A DNA stretch of 64,000 bases from GCA-2733415 sp964276095 (lineage in GTDB: Bacteria > Bacteroidota > Bacteroidia > Flavobacteriales > Flavobacteriaceae): positions 620,001 to 684,000 of the forward strand of contig CAXYDR010000001.1 of NCBI GenBank assembly GCA_964276095.1, written 5' to 3'. The position numbers were made by a program, and so were the translations under genes. This document shows, one piece after another, positions 35,565 to 43,972 of this stretch. Under the pieces are notes generated by a model. That model searched no databases, had not been told where the DNA came from, and saw only the letters and a list, made by a program, of their open reading frames with translations. How positions within the stretch are numbered: position 1 is the first letter of the stretch; each line of letters opens with the position of its first letter.

Positions 35565-35572
35565 CAAAATTA
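35565..35572 (-). promoter_or_regulatory. Flavobacterial -7 box (TAATTTTG) of the DUF1338 gene
   Basis: Minus-strand TAATTTTG matches TANNTTTG exactly and is 21 bases upstream of the ATG. The expected -33 TTG is not obvious, which could mean that an activator such as the divergently encoded Lrp is needed (inference). Confidence 0.45.
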
Positions 35573-35703
35573 AGTCATTTTAGTTTTTTTATTGATGTGT
35601 AATGGTTAATTTTGTGTTATTAATAGTGATATTTTTAAAATACAACTAGTTATGTGTTTTAAAAGTGTCAATATGATTATTTTGAAGTAAAAAATATACT
35701 TAA

Positions 35704-36171
35704 ATGAGTCAACTTGATTATACCGATAAACAAATTCTTTTAGCTTTAAAGGCTGATGCTCGTAAGGCATTCTCTAAAATTGCTGATGATTTAAAAATTT
35801 CTAACTCTTTAGTTCATCAACGAATTAAAAAAATGAAAGAAGATGGAGTTATTAAAAAAGCTGATTTAATTTTAGATGAAAAAATGATAGGTTATAGCAC
35901 CAAGGCCTATGTAGGAATCAGACTTAAAGAAGCCCGTTTCGCAAATAAAGTAGTTGAAAATCTACATGATATAGTAGAAGTGACAGAATGTAATTTTGTG
36001 TCGGGTAAATATGCTATTTTTGTGCTTGTTTATGCAAAGGATAATGATCATTTGAGAAGTGTTTTGTATGATCAGATACATGAAATAGAAGGAGTAGGTG
36101 GTACTGATTCTTTTATTTGCTTTAGTACTAATTTTGATAGATCTGTACCCGTAACTTTAGGAGAGAACTAA
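35704..36171 (+). CDS. Lrp/AsnC family transcriptional regulator
   Basis: 155 residues. The N-terminal winged helix-turn-helix (DYTDKQILLALKADARKAFSKIA, SNSLVHQRIKKMKEDGVI) is followed by the ligand-binding RAM domain (KAYVGIRLKE, VTECNFVSGKYAIFVLVYAKD). Lrp-type proteins respond to amino acids. Its stop codon overlaps the start of the FAD/Fe-S oxidase gene by one base (TAATG at 36169-36173), so the two are translationally coupled. It is divergent from the DUF1338 gene with a 159-base shared control region, and probably regulates both. Confidence 0.93.
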   Translation: MSQLDYTDKQILLALKADARKAFSKIADDLKISNSLVHQRIKKMKEDGVIKKADLILDEKMIGYSTKAYVGIRLKEARFANKVVENLHDIVEVTECNFVSGKYAIFVLVYAKDNDHLRSVLYDQIHEIEGVGGTDSFICFSTNFDRSVPVTLGEN

Positions 36172-39080
36172 TGAAAAAGAATTTAGAACAATTAAATAGT
36201 AAGCTGTTAGGAACAGTACAATTTGATGATTTGCACAAAGGTATGTATGCAACAGATGCGTCTGTATACAGAAAATTACCTTTGGGAGTTGCTTATCCTA
36301 AGTCTACTCAAGATTTAAAAGAACTAATAACTTTTGCAAACACATATAAAACGTCTTTGATACCACGAACTGCTGGTACATCTTTAGCCGGACAATGTGT
36401 AGGAGAAGGTTTGGTGGTAGATGTATCAAAACATTTTACGGAAATTATATCCTTAAACAAGGAAAAGAAACAAATTACAGTACAACCAGGTGTCGTTAGA
36501 GATGCTTTAAATGAGTACTTAAAACCATTCGGTTTATTTTTCGGCCCAAATACTTCAACGTCTAATAGATGTATGATTGGTGGTATGGTTGGGAATAATT
36601 CTTCTGGTACTACTTCTATACAATATGGTGTTACTCGTGATAAGATTATTTCGATGAAAACTATATTATCGGATGGTAGTGATGCTGAGTTTGGAAGAAT
36701 TACTAAAGAAGTTTTTCAAGAAAAATGTACCTTAGGTACTTTTGAAGGAAAATTATATCAGGAAATTTATAGGGAGTTATCCGATGTTGATGCTCAAAAC
36801 GAAATAGAAAATGAATTTCCTAAACCGGAAATTCACCGTAGAAATACAGGGTATGCAGTAGATGAATTATTATGGTCTAATACTTTTGGAAAAAGAGAAC
36901 GTAATTTTAATTTCTGTGATTTACTATCAGGGAGTGAAGGAACTTTAGCCTTTACTACTGAAATTACGTTACAATTAGATGATTTACCACCAACGGAAGC
37001 AGTAATGGTTGCATCTCATTATACAAGTATAAATGATTGCTTAAGTGATGTTGCTAATACCATGAAGCATAATTTGTATACCTGTGAAATGATGGATAAA
37101 ATCATTTTAGATTGTACTAAGAATAACGCTACTCAAATTAAAAATAGATTTTTCATAGAGGGTGATCCAGCTGCTATTTTAATGTTGGAAATAAAAGCAC
37201 CAACTATAGAGGAAGCAAAAGCAATAGCTCAATTATTAATTGATGATTTAGAGAAGACAGGATTGAGTTATGCTAATCCTATTTTAGTAGGTAAAGAAAT
37301 TAATCAAGCCTTGGAGTTGCGTAAAGCAGGTTTAGGATTGTTGGGTAATATGGTTGGTGATAGAAAAGCCGTTGCTTGTATTGAAGATACTGCAGTTGCT
37401 TTACCAGATTTAGCTAATTTTATAGCCGATTTTTCAGTGTTAATGGATAAACATCAGCAACAAGCTGTATACTATGCACATGCTGGAGCTGGAGAAATTC
37501 ATTTACGACCAATTTTAAATTTAAAAGAAAGTGCAGATGTTGGTTTGTTTAGAAAGATAACAACAGATGTAGCACATTTAACTAAAAAGTATGACGGATC
37601 ATTTAGTGGAGAACACGGAGATGGTATAGTTCGTGCTGAGTTTTTACCAATAATGATAGGGGAGAAAAACTATCAGTTATGCAGACGTATAAAAGGACTT
37701 TTTGATCCTAATAATATCTTTAATCCAGGGAAAATTGTAGATGCTCCAAAAATGGATGAGTCACTTCGTTATGAAATTGATAGAAGTGAGCCGGAAATAA
37801 AAACGTTGATGGATTTTTCTGATTCTGAAGGATATTTACGTTTAGCAGAAAAATGTAATGGTTCTGGTGATTGTAGGAAAGATGTTTTTGCTGGCGGAAC
37901 TATGTGCCCGAGTTACCGAGCAACCAAAGACGAAAAAGATGTTACGCGTTCTAGAGCTAATACGTTACGTGAATTTTTAACGAATCCTAAAAATGCCAAT
38001 CGTTTTGATTCAAAGGAAATTAAAGAGTCATTGGATTTATGTTTGAGTTGTAAAGCTTGTGCTAGTGAATGCCCTAGTAATGTGGATATAGCAGTATTGA
38101 AATCGGAGTTTTTATATCAATACCAGAAGCAAAACGGATTCAGTTTGCGTTCTAAGTTATTTGCTTATAATACGAAAATGAATAAACTCGCTTCTAAAAT
38201 ACCAGCTATTAGCAATTTTGTTTTTTCAAATTCTATTACCTCAGGGTTGTTAAAGAAAATGAATGGTGTTGCACCAGAAAGGACTTTACCATTGGTGTCT
38301 AAGCCTTCTTTAAGTAATTTACAAAAAAGAGCAGATGTTGTAAATGAACCTATAAAGTCAATTTATTTATTTGTAGATGAATTCACAAATTATTTAGATG
38401 CTCAAATTGCTTTCGACGCATATGATCTATTAACAGCATTAAACTATAAGGTTTTGTTTGTAAATCATGAGGAAAGTGGTCGTACGTTTATTTCTAAAGG
38501 GTTTTTGGAGCAAGCAAAAGAAGTAGCTACTAAAAACATAGCTAGTTTTAAAGGGAAAATTTCAAATGAAACACCTTTAGTTGGTATTGAGCCATCGGCT
38601 ATTTTAACCTTTAGAGATGAGTACAAGCGTTTGGTAGATGATAAAGAGGCTGTGGCAGAAATAGCAAAAAACACATTTTTAATAGAAGAGTTTTTAGCGA
38701 ATGAAATTGTCTTAGGTAATATCTCTTCGGAACAGTTTACAAAAGAGCCTATGGCTCTGAAAATCCATAATCATTGTCATCAAAAAGCGCTGAGTAATCA
38801 AAAGGTAACTTTTGATATATTAAACTTGCCTAAAAATTACAAACCAACCATTATTATATCAGGTTGTTGTGGTATGGCAGGAAGTTTTGGTTATGAGCAA
38901 GAGCATTATGAAGTGAGTATGAAAGTAGGAGAACAGACCTTGTTTCCTTCTGTAAGAAAAGCATCAGAGGATACTATTATTGTTGCTAATGGAACAAGCT
39001 GTAGGCATCAAATAAAAGATGGAACACAACGAGTTGCGCTCCATCCAATAAGTGTATTGTTAAAAGCTTTAAAAGCTTAG
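36171..39080 (+). CDS. FAD-linked oxidase with Fe-S domains (YdiJ/Dld-II-like)
   Basis: 969 residues. Order: FAD_binding_4 domain with PRTAGTSLAGQ and GGMVGNNSSG (about 60-150), an FAD oxidase C-terminal domain ending HAGAGEIHLRP and SGEHGDGIVRAEF (about 430-490), a ferredoxin part with CNGSGDCRK then CPSYRATKDE (about 560-590) and CLSCKACASECP, and a CCG-type tail (GCCGMAGSFGYE, HPISVLLKAL). This is the build of E. coli YdiJ (D-2-hydroxyglutarate dehydrogenase) and of FAD/Fe-S D-lactate dehydrogenases. The substrate is not fixed by the sequence. It is coupled to lrp; its last bases overlap the convergent lipoprotein gene. Confidence 0.9.
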   Translation: MKKNLEQLNSKLLGTVQFDDLHKGMYATDASVYRKLPLGVAYPKSTQDLKELITFANTYKTSLIPRTAGTSLAGQCVGEGLVVDVSKHFTEIISLNKEKKQITVQPGVVRDALNEYLKPFGLFFGPNTSTSNRCMIGGMVGNNSSGTTSIQYGVTRDKIISMKTILSDGSDAEFGRITKEVFQEKCTLGTFEGKLYQEIYRELSDVDAQNEIENEFPKPEIHRRNTGYAVDELLWSNTFGKRERNFNFCDLLSGSEGTLAFTTEITLQLDDLPPTEAVMVASHYTSINDCLSDVANTMKHNLYTCEMMDKIILDCTKNNATQIKNRFFIEGDPAAILMLEIKAPTIEEAKAIAQLLIDDLEKTGLSYANPILVGKEINQALELRKAGLGLLGNMVGDRKAVACIEDTAVALPDLANFIADFSVLMDKHQQQAVYYAHAGAGEIHLRPILNLKESADVGLFRKITTDVAHLTKKYDGSFSGEHGDGIVRAEFLPIMIGEKNYQLCRRIKGLFDPNNIFNPGKIVDAPKMDESLRYEIDRSEPEIKTLMDFSDSEGYLRLAEKCNGSGDCRKDVFAGGTMCPSYRATKDEKDVTRSRANTLREFLTNPKNANRFDSKEIKESLDLCLSCKACASECPSNVDIAVLKSEFLYQYQKQNGFSLRSKLFAYNTKMNKLASKIPAISNFVFSNSITSGLLKKMNGVAPERTLPLVSKPSLSNLQKRADVVNEPIKSIYLFVDEFTNYLDAQIAFDAYDLLTALNYKVLFVNHEESGRTFISKGFLEQAKEVATKNIASFKGKISNETPLVGIEPSAILTFRDEYKRLVDDKEAVAEIAKNTFLIEEFLANEIVLGNISSEQFTKEPMALKIHNHCHQKALSNQKVTFDILNLPKNYKPTIIISGCCGMAGSFGYEQEHYEVSMKVGEQTLFPSVRKASEDTIIVANGTSCRHQIKDGTQRVALHPISVLLKALKA

Positions 39081-40030
39081 TTTAGAGTGTAAGATGTAAT
39101 TTTTTGATCTGTAATTATTGTAGCGGTGGTAGGAATAGGTATTGTTACTGGTAATGCCGATAAATCCTCTAATGTATAAGTAGTTGTAGTCTTTGATTCA
39201 ATTAAACCAATATCATTAGCATAATAATTGTTTACTGTTAGTACATCTTGTGTATCAATTAATGTAATGGTTATTGGAATACCAATATTAATCTCTGTAG
39301 TGACTTTAATACTTAAAATAATATCTGATTTAATAATATCATTAAAAGTTTCAGATCCTACAATATGAGATGTCATAGTTTCTTGTTGTACTGTTTTAAA
39401 CGTATAAGTAATGTCAAGGTCAAACCCGCCAATATTTTGAGCTGTGCCACCTGATTGAGAACTTAGTATTGTTCCTGCAGATTTACTTTCGTCTATTAAC
39501 ATTGTGTCATCTAAATTGATAACTATATCTGTACCGCCAAAAGTACTTAAAGGCAATGTGAAATCTCCTGTCATATATGTAATACCATTATATACTCGAA
39601 AATAGTTTTGATCATATAATTGTGACATTGTACCAGAGCTTCCTATACTAGAAGCCATTCCAAAATATTCAAATGTATTAAGTGTAGTCGTTTCATCAAC
39701 TGTTATTTCGTCAACAGTATTAGTTACTGGGTTAGTACCATCATTAGTCGCAACATCATAAACCCAATTATTACCCATCATTAATGTGTGATAATTAGTT
39801 GTAGATAATGTTCCGTCAAGATCATCATCACCGTTCGATACATATCCATTCGGTTGTATACATGAGGATATTGATGTATTTGGATCTCCTAAACCATCCG
39901 AGTCTGTATCTGCATACCATAATGTTTCTGCACACGGTTCGATTGCATCATCATCACTAGAGCATGAAATTATAGTAGTAAAAGCTATAAGTGAAAAAAA
40001 ACATATTACTTTTCTTAGGTTTAAAATCAT
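39077..40030 (-). CDS. Surface lipoprotein with a calcium-type TSP3-like repeat
   Basis: 317 residues. A lipoprotein signal ends IISC and is followed by SSDDDAIE, an acidic export-type signal. Next comes WYADTDSDGLGDPN and QPNGYVSNGDDD, a repeat that is common in Bacteroidota surface proteins and resembles Ca-binding DxDxDG loops. The remaining 250 residues are beta-rich (LPLSTFGGTDIVINLDD, DIILSIKVTTEI) and unrecognised. Its stop codon (39077-39079 on minus) overlaps the TAG of the FAD/Fe-S gene. It is divergent from aroC. Confidence 0.7.
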   Translation of the reverse strand: MILNLRKVICFFSLIAFTTIISCSSDDDAIEPCAETLWYADTDSDGLGDPNTSISSCIQPNGYVSNGDDDLDGTLSTTNYHTLMMGNNWVYDVATNDGTNPVTNTVDEITVDETTTLNTFEYFGMASSIGSSGTMSQLYDQNYFRVYNGITYMTGDFTLPLSTFGGTDIVINLDDTMLIDESKSAGTILSSQSGGTAQNIGGFDLDITYTFKTVQQETMTSHIVGSETFNDIIKSDIILSIKVTTEINIGIPITITLIDTQDVLTVNNYYANDIGLIESKTTTTYTLEDLSALPVTIPIPTTATIITDQKITSYTLN

Positions 40031-40099
40031 AATAAATTAGTATTATTTTTAGTCGCTAATATAAGCTTTTTAATAAATATTAAATATGGTTTATTTCAT

Positions 40100-40107
40100 T
40101 ACATTTG
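40100..40107 (+). promoter_or_regulatory. Flavobacterial -7 box (TACATTTG) of aroC
   Basis: Exact TANNTTTG match 17 bases before the aroC ATG. The upstream 20-base region is AT-rich without an obvious TTG. The predicted leader is very short. Confidence 0.5.
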
Positions 40108-40123
40108 TTCAAAACTAAAATCA

Positions 40124-41188
40124 ATGTCAGGAAACACTTTTGGAAAACTATTTAAGTTGACCACTTTCGGAGAATCTCATGGGAAAGCATTAGGAGGAAT
40201 TATTGATGGTTGTCCTGCTGGAATAACTATAGATTTTGATGCTATTCAAACTGAAATGGATAGGAGGAAACCCGGGCAATCAGCAATTGTAACCCAACGA
40301 AAAGAACCTGATACAGTAGAGTTTTATTCAGGGATTTTTGAAGGTAAAACTACAGGAGTTCCAATAGGCTTTGCTATTCATAATACCAATCAGAAATCAC
40401 ACGACTATTCTCATATAAAAGATAGTTATAGGCCATCTCATGCCGATTATGTTTTTGATAAAAAATACGGACATCGTGATTATAGAGGTGGAGGAAGAAC
40501 TTCTGCTCGTGAAACCGCATGCAGAGTAGTTGGTGGGGCAATTGCTAAACAATTACTATCAGATATTGAAATAAATGCTTTTGTATCTTCTGTGGGAGAT
40601 ATATTTATTGATAAACCATATCAAGATTTAGATTTCTCTAAAATAGAAAGTAATCCTGTGCGTTGTCCCGATCCTGTTTTTGCAGAAAAAATGGAAGCAC
40701 GTATAAAGGAAATAAGGAAAGAAGGTGATACAATTGGTGGAACGGTTACTTGTGTATTACAAAATGTTCCTGTTGGGTTAGGTGAACCTGTTTTTGATAA
40801 ACTACATGCCGATTTAGGAAAGGCAATGCTATCTATTAATGCAGTAAAAGGTTTTGAAATTGGTAGTGGGTTTTGCGGTGCTAAAATGAAAGGTAGTGAG
40901 CATAACGATTTGTTTAATGCTGACGGAACAACAAAAACGAACCTCTCAGGAGGGATTCAAGGTGGAATAAGTAACGGAATGGATATTTACTTCCGTGTAG
41001 CTTTTAAACCTGTAGCTACTATAATGCAAGAACAAGAAACTATTGATAAGCATGGGAATATTGTAAAAATGATTGGTAAAGGTCGTCATGATCCTTGTGT
41101 GGTTCCAAGAGCTGTCCCTATTGTTGAAGCAATGGCAGCTATGGTTTTGGCGGATAATTATTTGATAGCTAGAACAAATAGAATATAA
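40124..41188 (+). CDS. aroC: Chorismate synthase
   Basis: 354 residues. Family signatures are present: TTFGESHGKALGGIIDGCPAG (the conserved GESHG), GGGRTSARETACRV near residue 125, and the ALPRAVPIVEAM-like VVPRAVPIVEAMAAMVLAD near the end. It converts 5-enolpyruvylshikimate 3-phosphate to chorismate and needs reduced FMN. aroQ, another shikimate-pathway gene, lies about 2.3 kb downstream and is separately promoted. The following symporter gene is 50 bases away on the same strand. Confidence 0.97.
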   Translation: MSGNTFGKLFKLTTFGESHGKALGGIIDGCPAGITIDFDAIQTEMDRRKPGQSAIVTQRKEPDTVEFYSGIFEGKTTGVPIGFAIHNTNQKSHDYSHIKDSYRPSHADYVFDKKYGHRDYRGGGRTSARETACRVVGGAIAKQLLSDIEINAFVSSVGDIFIDKPYQDLDFSKIESNPVRCPDPVFAEKMEARIKEIRKEGDTIGGTVTCVLQNVPVGLGEPVFDKLHADLGKAMLSINAVKGFEIGSGFCGAKMKGSEHNDLFNADGTTKTNLSGGIQGGISNGMDIYFRVAFKPVATIMQEQETIDKHGNIVKMIGKGRHDPCVVPRAVPIVEAMAAMVLADNYLIARTNRI

Positions 41189-41237
41189 ATAACGAAATAA
41201 TAGTATAAAAAAATACCCAATATAACTTTTTTGAAAT

Positions 41238-42563
41238 ATGAAAAAAATCGAATTACACTGGAAGATTCTTATAGGAATGGTATTAGGAATCATCTTTGGG
41301 TTTATAATGAATTCTGTTGATGGAGGTAAAGGATTTGTTGCTGATTGGATAAAACCTTTTGGAACAATTTTTATTAACTTATTGAAATTAATAGCTGTCC
41401 CGTTAATTTTGGCTTCATTAATTAAAGGGGTATCTGATTTAAAAGATATTTCTAAAATTAGAACAATGGGATTACGTACTATTTCAATTTATATAGTTAC
41501 TACTTTGGTAGCTATTATGATTGGTTTAGGTATTGTAAACACTGTAAAACCTGGAGAAGGAATGTCAGCTGAAACCATTGAAAAAATAAAAGAAAAATAT
41601 GTTTCTTCGGATGGTGTAGTAGATAAGATTAACAAAGCAAGTAATCAAGCTGAAGCTGGTCCTTTACAAGCATTGGTAGATATATTCCCAAAGAATATAT
41701 TTGTTTCATTAGGAGAAGCTAAAATGCTTCAAATTATCTTTTTTGCTTTATTTGTAGGAATATGTTTATTGTTAATACCAGAAGAAAAAGCAAAACCTAT
41801 GTCAGATTTCTTCGATTCTCTCAACGAAATAGTCATGAAAATGGTCGATTTAATTATGTTATTCGCTCCATATGCTGTTTTTGCTTTATTAACTAATGTA
41901 ATAATAGCTTTTGATGATGTTGATATTTTAATTAAACTGCTATGGTACGCCTTATGTGTTGTTTCTGGGTTGTTATTAATGATTGTTTTTTATTCAGTTT
42001 TGATAAGTATTTATACTAAAAAATCACCAATGTGGTTTTTAAAAGAAATAAGTCCAGCACAATTATTAGCTTTTTCAACTAGTTCAAGTGCGGCAACTTT
42101 GCCAGTTACTATGGAGCGTGTAGAAGAGCATTTAGGGGTAGATAAAGAAGTTTCAGGATTTGTATTACCAGTAGGAGCAACCATAAATATGGATGGAACA
42201 AGTTTGTATCAAGGGGTTGCAGCAGTATTTATTATGCAGGTAATTTGGCCAGAAGGATTAACATTTACAAATCAACTAGTAATTGTATTTACAGCTTTAT
42301 TAGCATCCATAGGATCAGCAGCGGTACCAAGTGCTGGTATGGTTATGTTGGTAATTGTATTAGAGTCTATAGGGTTTCCTGCAGAACTAATGCCTATAGG
42401 TTTAGCATTGATATTTGCAGTAGATAGACCTTTGGATATGTGTAGAACGACTGTAAATGTTACAGGAGACGCTACTGTTGCGATGTTGGTAGCAAAATCT
42501 TTAGGAAAGTTACATGAGCCAAAAGTGAAAAATTGGGATGATACCTATACAGGGAAAATTTAA
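41238..42563 (+). CDS. Dicarboxylate/amino acid:cation symporter (DAACS family)
   Basis: 441 residues with about eight membrane segments. The serine-rich hairpin FSTSSSAATLPVT (about 276-288), NMDGTSLYQG and the final DRPLDMCRTTVNVTGDA are diagnostic of GltP/GltT-type carriers, with Arg in the last helix suggesting acidic substrates such as glutamate, aspartate or C4-dicarboxylates. It lies 50 bases after aroC and is followed by a terminator-like hairpin shared with the convergent beta-barrel gene. Confidence 0.93.
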   Translation: MKKIELHWKILIGMVLGIIFGFIMNSVDGGKGFVADWIKPFGTIFINLLKLIAVPLILASLIKGVSDLKDISKIRTMGLRTISIYIVTTLVAIMIGLGIVNTVKPGEGMSAETIEKIKEKYVSSDGVVDKINKASNQAEAGPLQALVDIFPKNIFVSLGEAKMLQIIFFALFVGICLLLIPEEKAKPMSDFFDSLNEIVMKMVDLIMLFAPYAVFALLTNVIIAFDDVDILIKLLWYALCVVSGLLLMIVFYSVLISIYTKKSPMWFLKEISPAQLLAFSTSSSAATLPVTMERVEEHLGVDKEVSGFVLPVGATINMDGTSLYQGVAAVFIMQVIWPEGLTFTNQLVIVFTALLASIGSAAVPSAGMVMLVIVLESIGFPAELMPIGLALIFAVDRPLDMCRTTVNVTGDATVAMLVAKSLGKLHEPKVKNWDDTYTGKI

Positions 42564-42658
42564 TTTGCATCATAAAATACTGCTGCTAGTTCTAAGCTAA
42601 CAAGCTGTACGTGATATTTTATTATGTTGAAATTGACAATAGAATATTAATGCATAAA

Positions 42659-42683
42659 AAAACCAGCGCATTGCGCTGGTTTT
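42659..42683. terminator. Bidirectional terminator between symporter and beta-barrel genes
   Basis: AAAACCAGCGCA (42659-42670) and TGCGCTGGTTTT (42672-42683) are exact complements around one central base; an A-tract precedes the left arm. Genes on both sides converge. Confidence 0.85.
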
Positions 42684-42703
42684 GATATAATATTTGTGAT
42701 TTC

Positions 42704-43264
42704 TTAGTTGAAGAAATATCCAACCGAAAATTGCATAATTGAATTTTTAGCATCAGTACGTCCATCATCAACTATATTTGATAAACCGAAGTTATAACGT
42801 AAACCAAAGTTTAATCCTGATTCCATTTTATATCCAGCACCTAAATTTAAACCAAAGTCAGTTGAAGAAAGATAATCTTTATCACCTGATTCTAATGGAA
42901 TTAATAATCCAATTTGAGGTCCAGCTTCAATACTAATTTCTTCAGTAACAAAGTACTTTGCCATAACAGGCAAATTAATATAACTTAACATACTGTTATA
43001 TTGATCAGACATTACTTCTTGTATAGAAAATAATAATTCTGGTTGTATAGCAAATTTTTCACAAAAAGAAATTTCAGCCATTCCACCAGCGTGAAAAGTA
43101 ATTGCATAAGCGTCTCTTTTAAAATCTTCAGCTAAGTTAGCTAAGTTTAAACCTGCTTTAGCACCAAATGTAACATCGATACCTGTACTAGTTTCTTCTT
43201 CTTCTTGTGCATTAGCAAATGAGAAAGCACAAATTGCTAGAGCAGATAATAATAATTTTTTCAT
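42704..43264 (-). CDS. Outer membrane beta-barrel protein (PF13568-type)
   Basis: 186 residues with a signal (MKKLLLSALAICAFSFANAQ). The mature part begins with an acidic EEEET stretch, then FGAKAGLNLANLA and repeated amphipathic strands (FCEKFAIQPELLFS, ISIEAGPQIGLLI, GLNFGLRYNFGLSNI), ending MQFSVGYFF. This is the pattern of Bacteroidota porin-family/outer-membrane barrel proteins of about 190 residues. The function is unknown. It has a 212-base upstream region that also holds the aroQ promoter. Confidence 0.85.
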   Translation of the reverse strand: MKKLLLSALAICAFSFANAQEEEETSTGIDVTFGAKAGLNLANLAEDFKRDAYAITFHAGGMAEISFCEKFAIQPELLFSIQEVMSDQYNSMLSYINLPVMAKYFVTEEISIEAGPQIGLLIPLESGDKDYLSSTDFGLNLGAGYKMESGLNFGLRYNFGLSNIVDDGRTDAKNSIMQFSVGYFFN

Positions 43265-43415
43265 GTTATTTTTTTAATAATTGGTTTATATAAAAGTACT
43301 TTTATTTTGTATCTCATATGGTAATCCAGTGTTAATATCATGTTAATATAAGAGGTTGTGTTTTAATGTATTGATAATTAATATATTGTGTATTTATTGG
43401 TCTATAGTTTTATAA

Positions 43416-43448
43416 TTGATGTTATTATGTTAAAATATGCTAATTTTG
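43416..43448 (+). promoter_or_regulatory. Promoter of aroQ (TTG-N22-TAATTTTG)
   Basis: TTG at 43416-43418 and an exact TANNTTTG (TAATTTTG, 43441-43448) with 22 bases between, within the range known for Bacteroidota sigma factor SigABfr-type promoters. The box ends 28 bases before the aroQ ATG. Confidence 0.55.
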
Positions 43449-43476
43449 TATATTATATTAATTTTAATATTTAGAA

Positions 43477-43893
43477 ATGAAAATCATCATTATTAATGGC
43501 CCAAACTTAAATTTGTTAGGGAAGAGAGAAACTAATATTTATGGAGATTTATCTTTTCAGGAGTTTTTTGATGAACTAAAAGAAAAGAATACACCAATTG
43601 AATTATCCTATTTTCAATCTAATATAGAAGGGGAGCTAATTGATAAGATACAAGAAGTTGGTTTTACTTATGATGGAATCATACTAAATGCAGCTGCATA
43701 TACGCATACATCAATAGGAATTGCAGATGCGGTAGCAGGGATTACAACGCCAGTTGTTGAGGTTCATATCTCAAATACGTATTCAAGAGAAACATTTAGG
43801 CATAAATCATATCTAGCTCCAAATGCAAAAGGTATTATTGCAGGTTTTGGTTTACAGAGTTATGAATTGGCATTGTTGAGTTTTATAAAGTAA
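43477..43893 (+). CDS. aroQ: Type II 3-dehydroquinate dehydratase
   Basis: 138 residues, slightly shorter than most AroQ. All active-site motifs are visible: INGPNLNLLGKRE (5-17), with the catalytic Tyr as IYGD (22-25), NAAAYTHTSIGIADAV, VEVHISN and SRETFRHKSY. It catalyses the third step of the shikimate pathway and complements aroC in this window. It ends before a perfect hairpin terminator shared with lpdA. Confidence 0.96.
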   Translation: MKIIIINGPNLNLLGKRETNIYGDLSFQEFFDELKEKNTPIELSYFQSNIEGELIDKIQEVGFTYDGIILNAAAYTHTSIGIADAVAGITTPVVEVHISNTYSRETFRHKSYLAPNAKGIIAGFGLQSYELALLSFIK

Positions 43894-43913
43894 TAAGTTA
43901 AGTTTATTATATT

Positions 43914-43950
43914 AAAAAAGCGTTTTGAGGACTTCTCAAAACGCTTTTTT
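43914..43950. terminator. Bidirectional terminator between aroQ and lpdA
   Basis: Arms 43914-43929 and 43935-43950 are exact complements with core GCGTTTTGAG and a 5-base loop; flanking A-tract and T-tract serve both converging genes. Confidence 0.92.
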
Positions 43951-43972
43951 AATTATTATTATATATGGTATA

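Noticed and set aside
42245..42427. 60-residue frame inside the DAACS symporter gene
   Set aside because: It lies in another frame of a well-conserved membrane protein gene and has no family resemblance.
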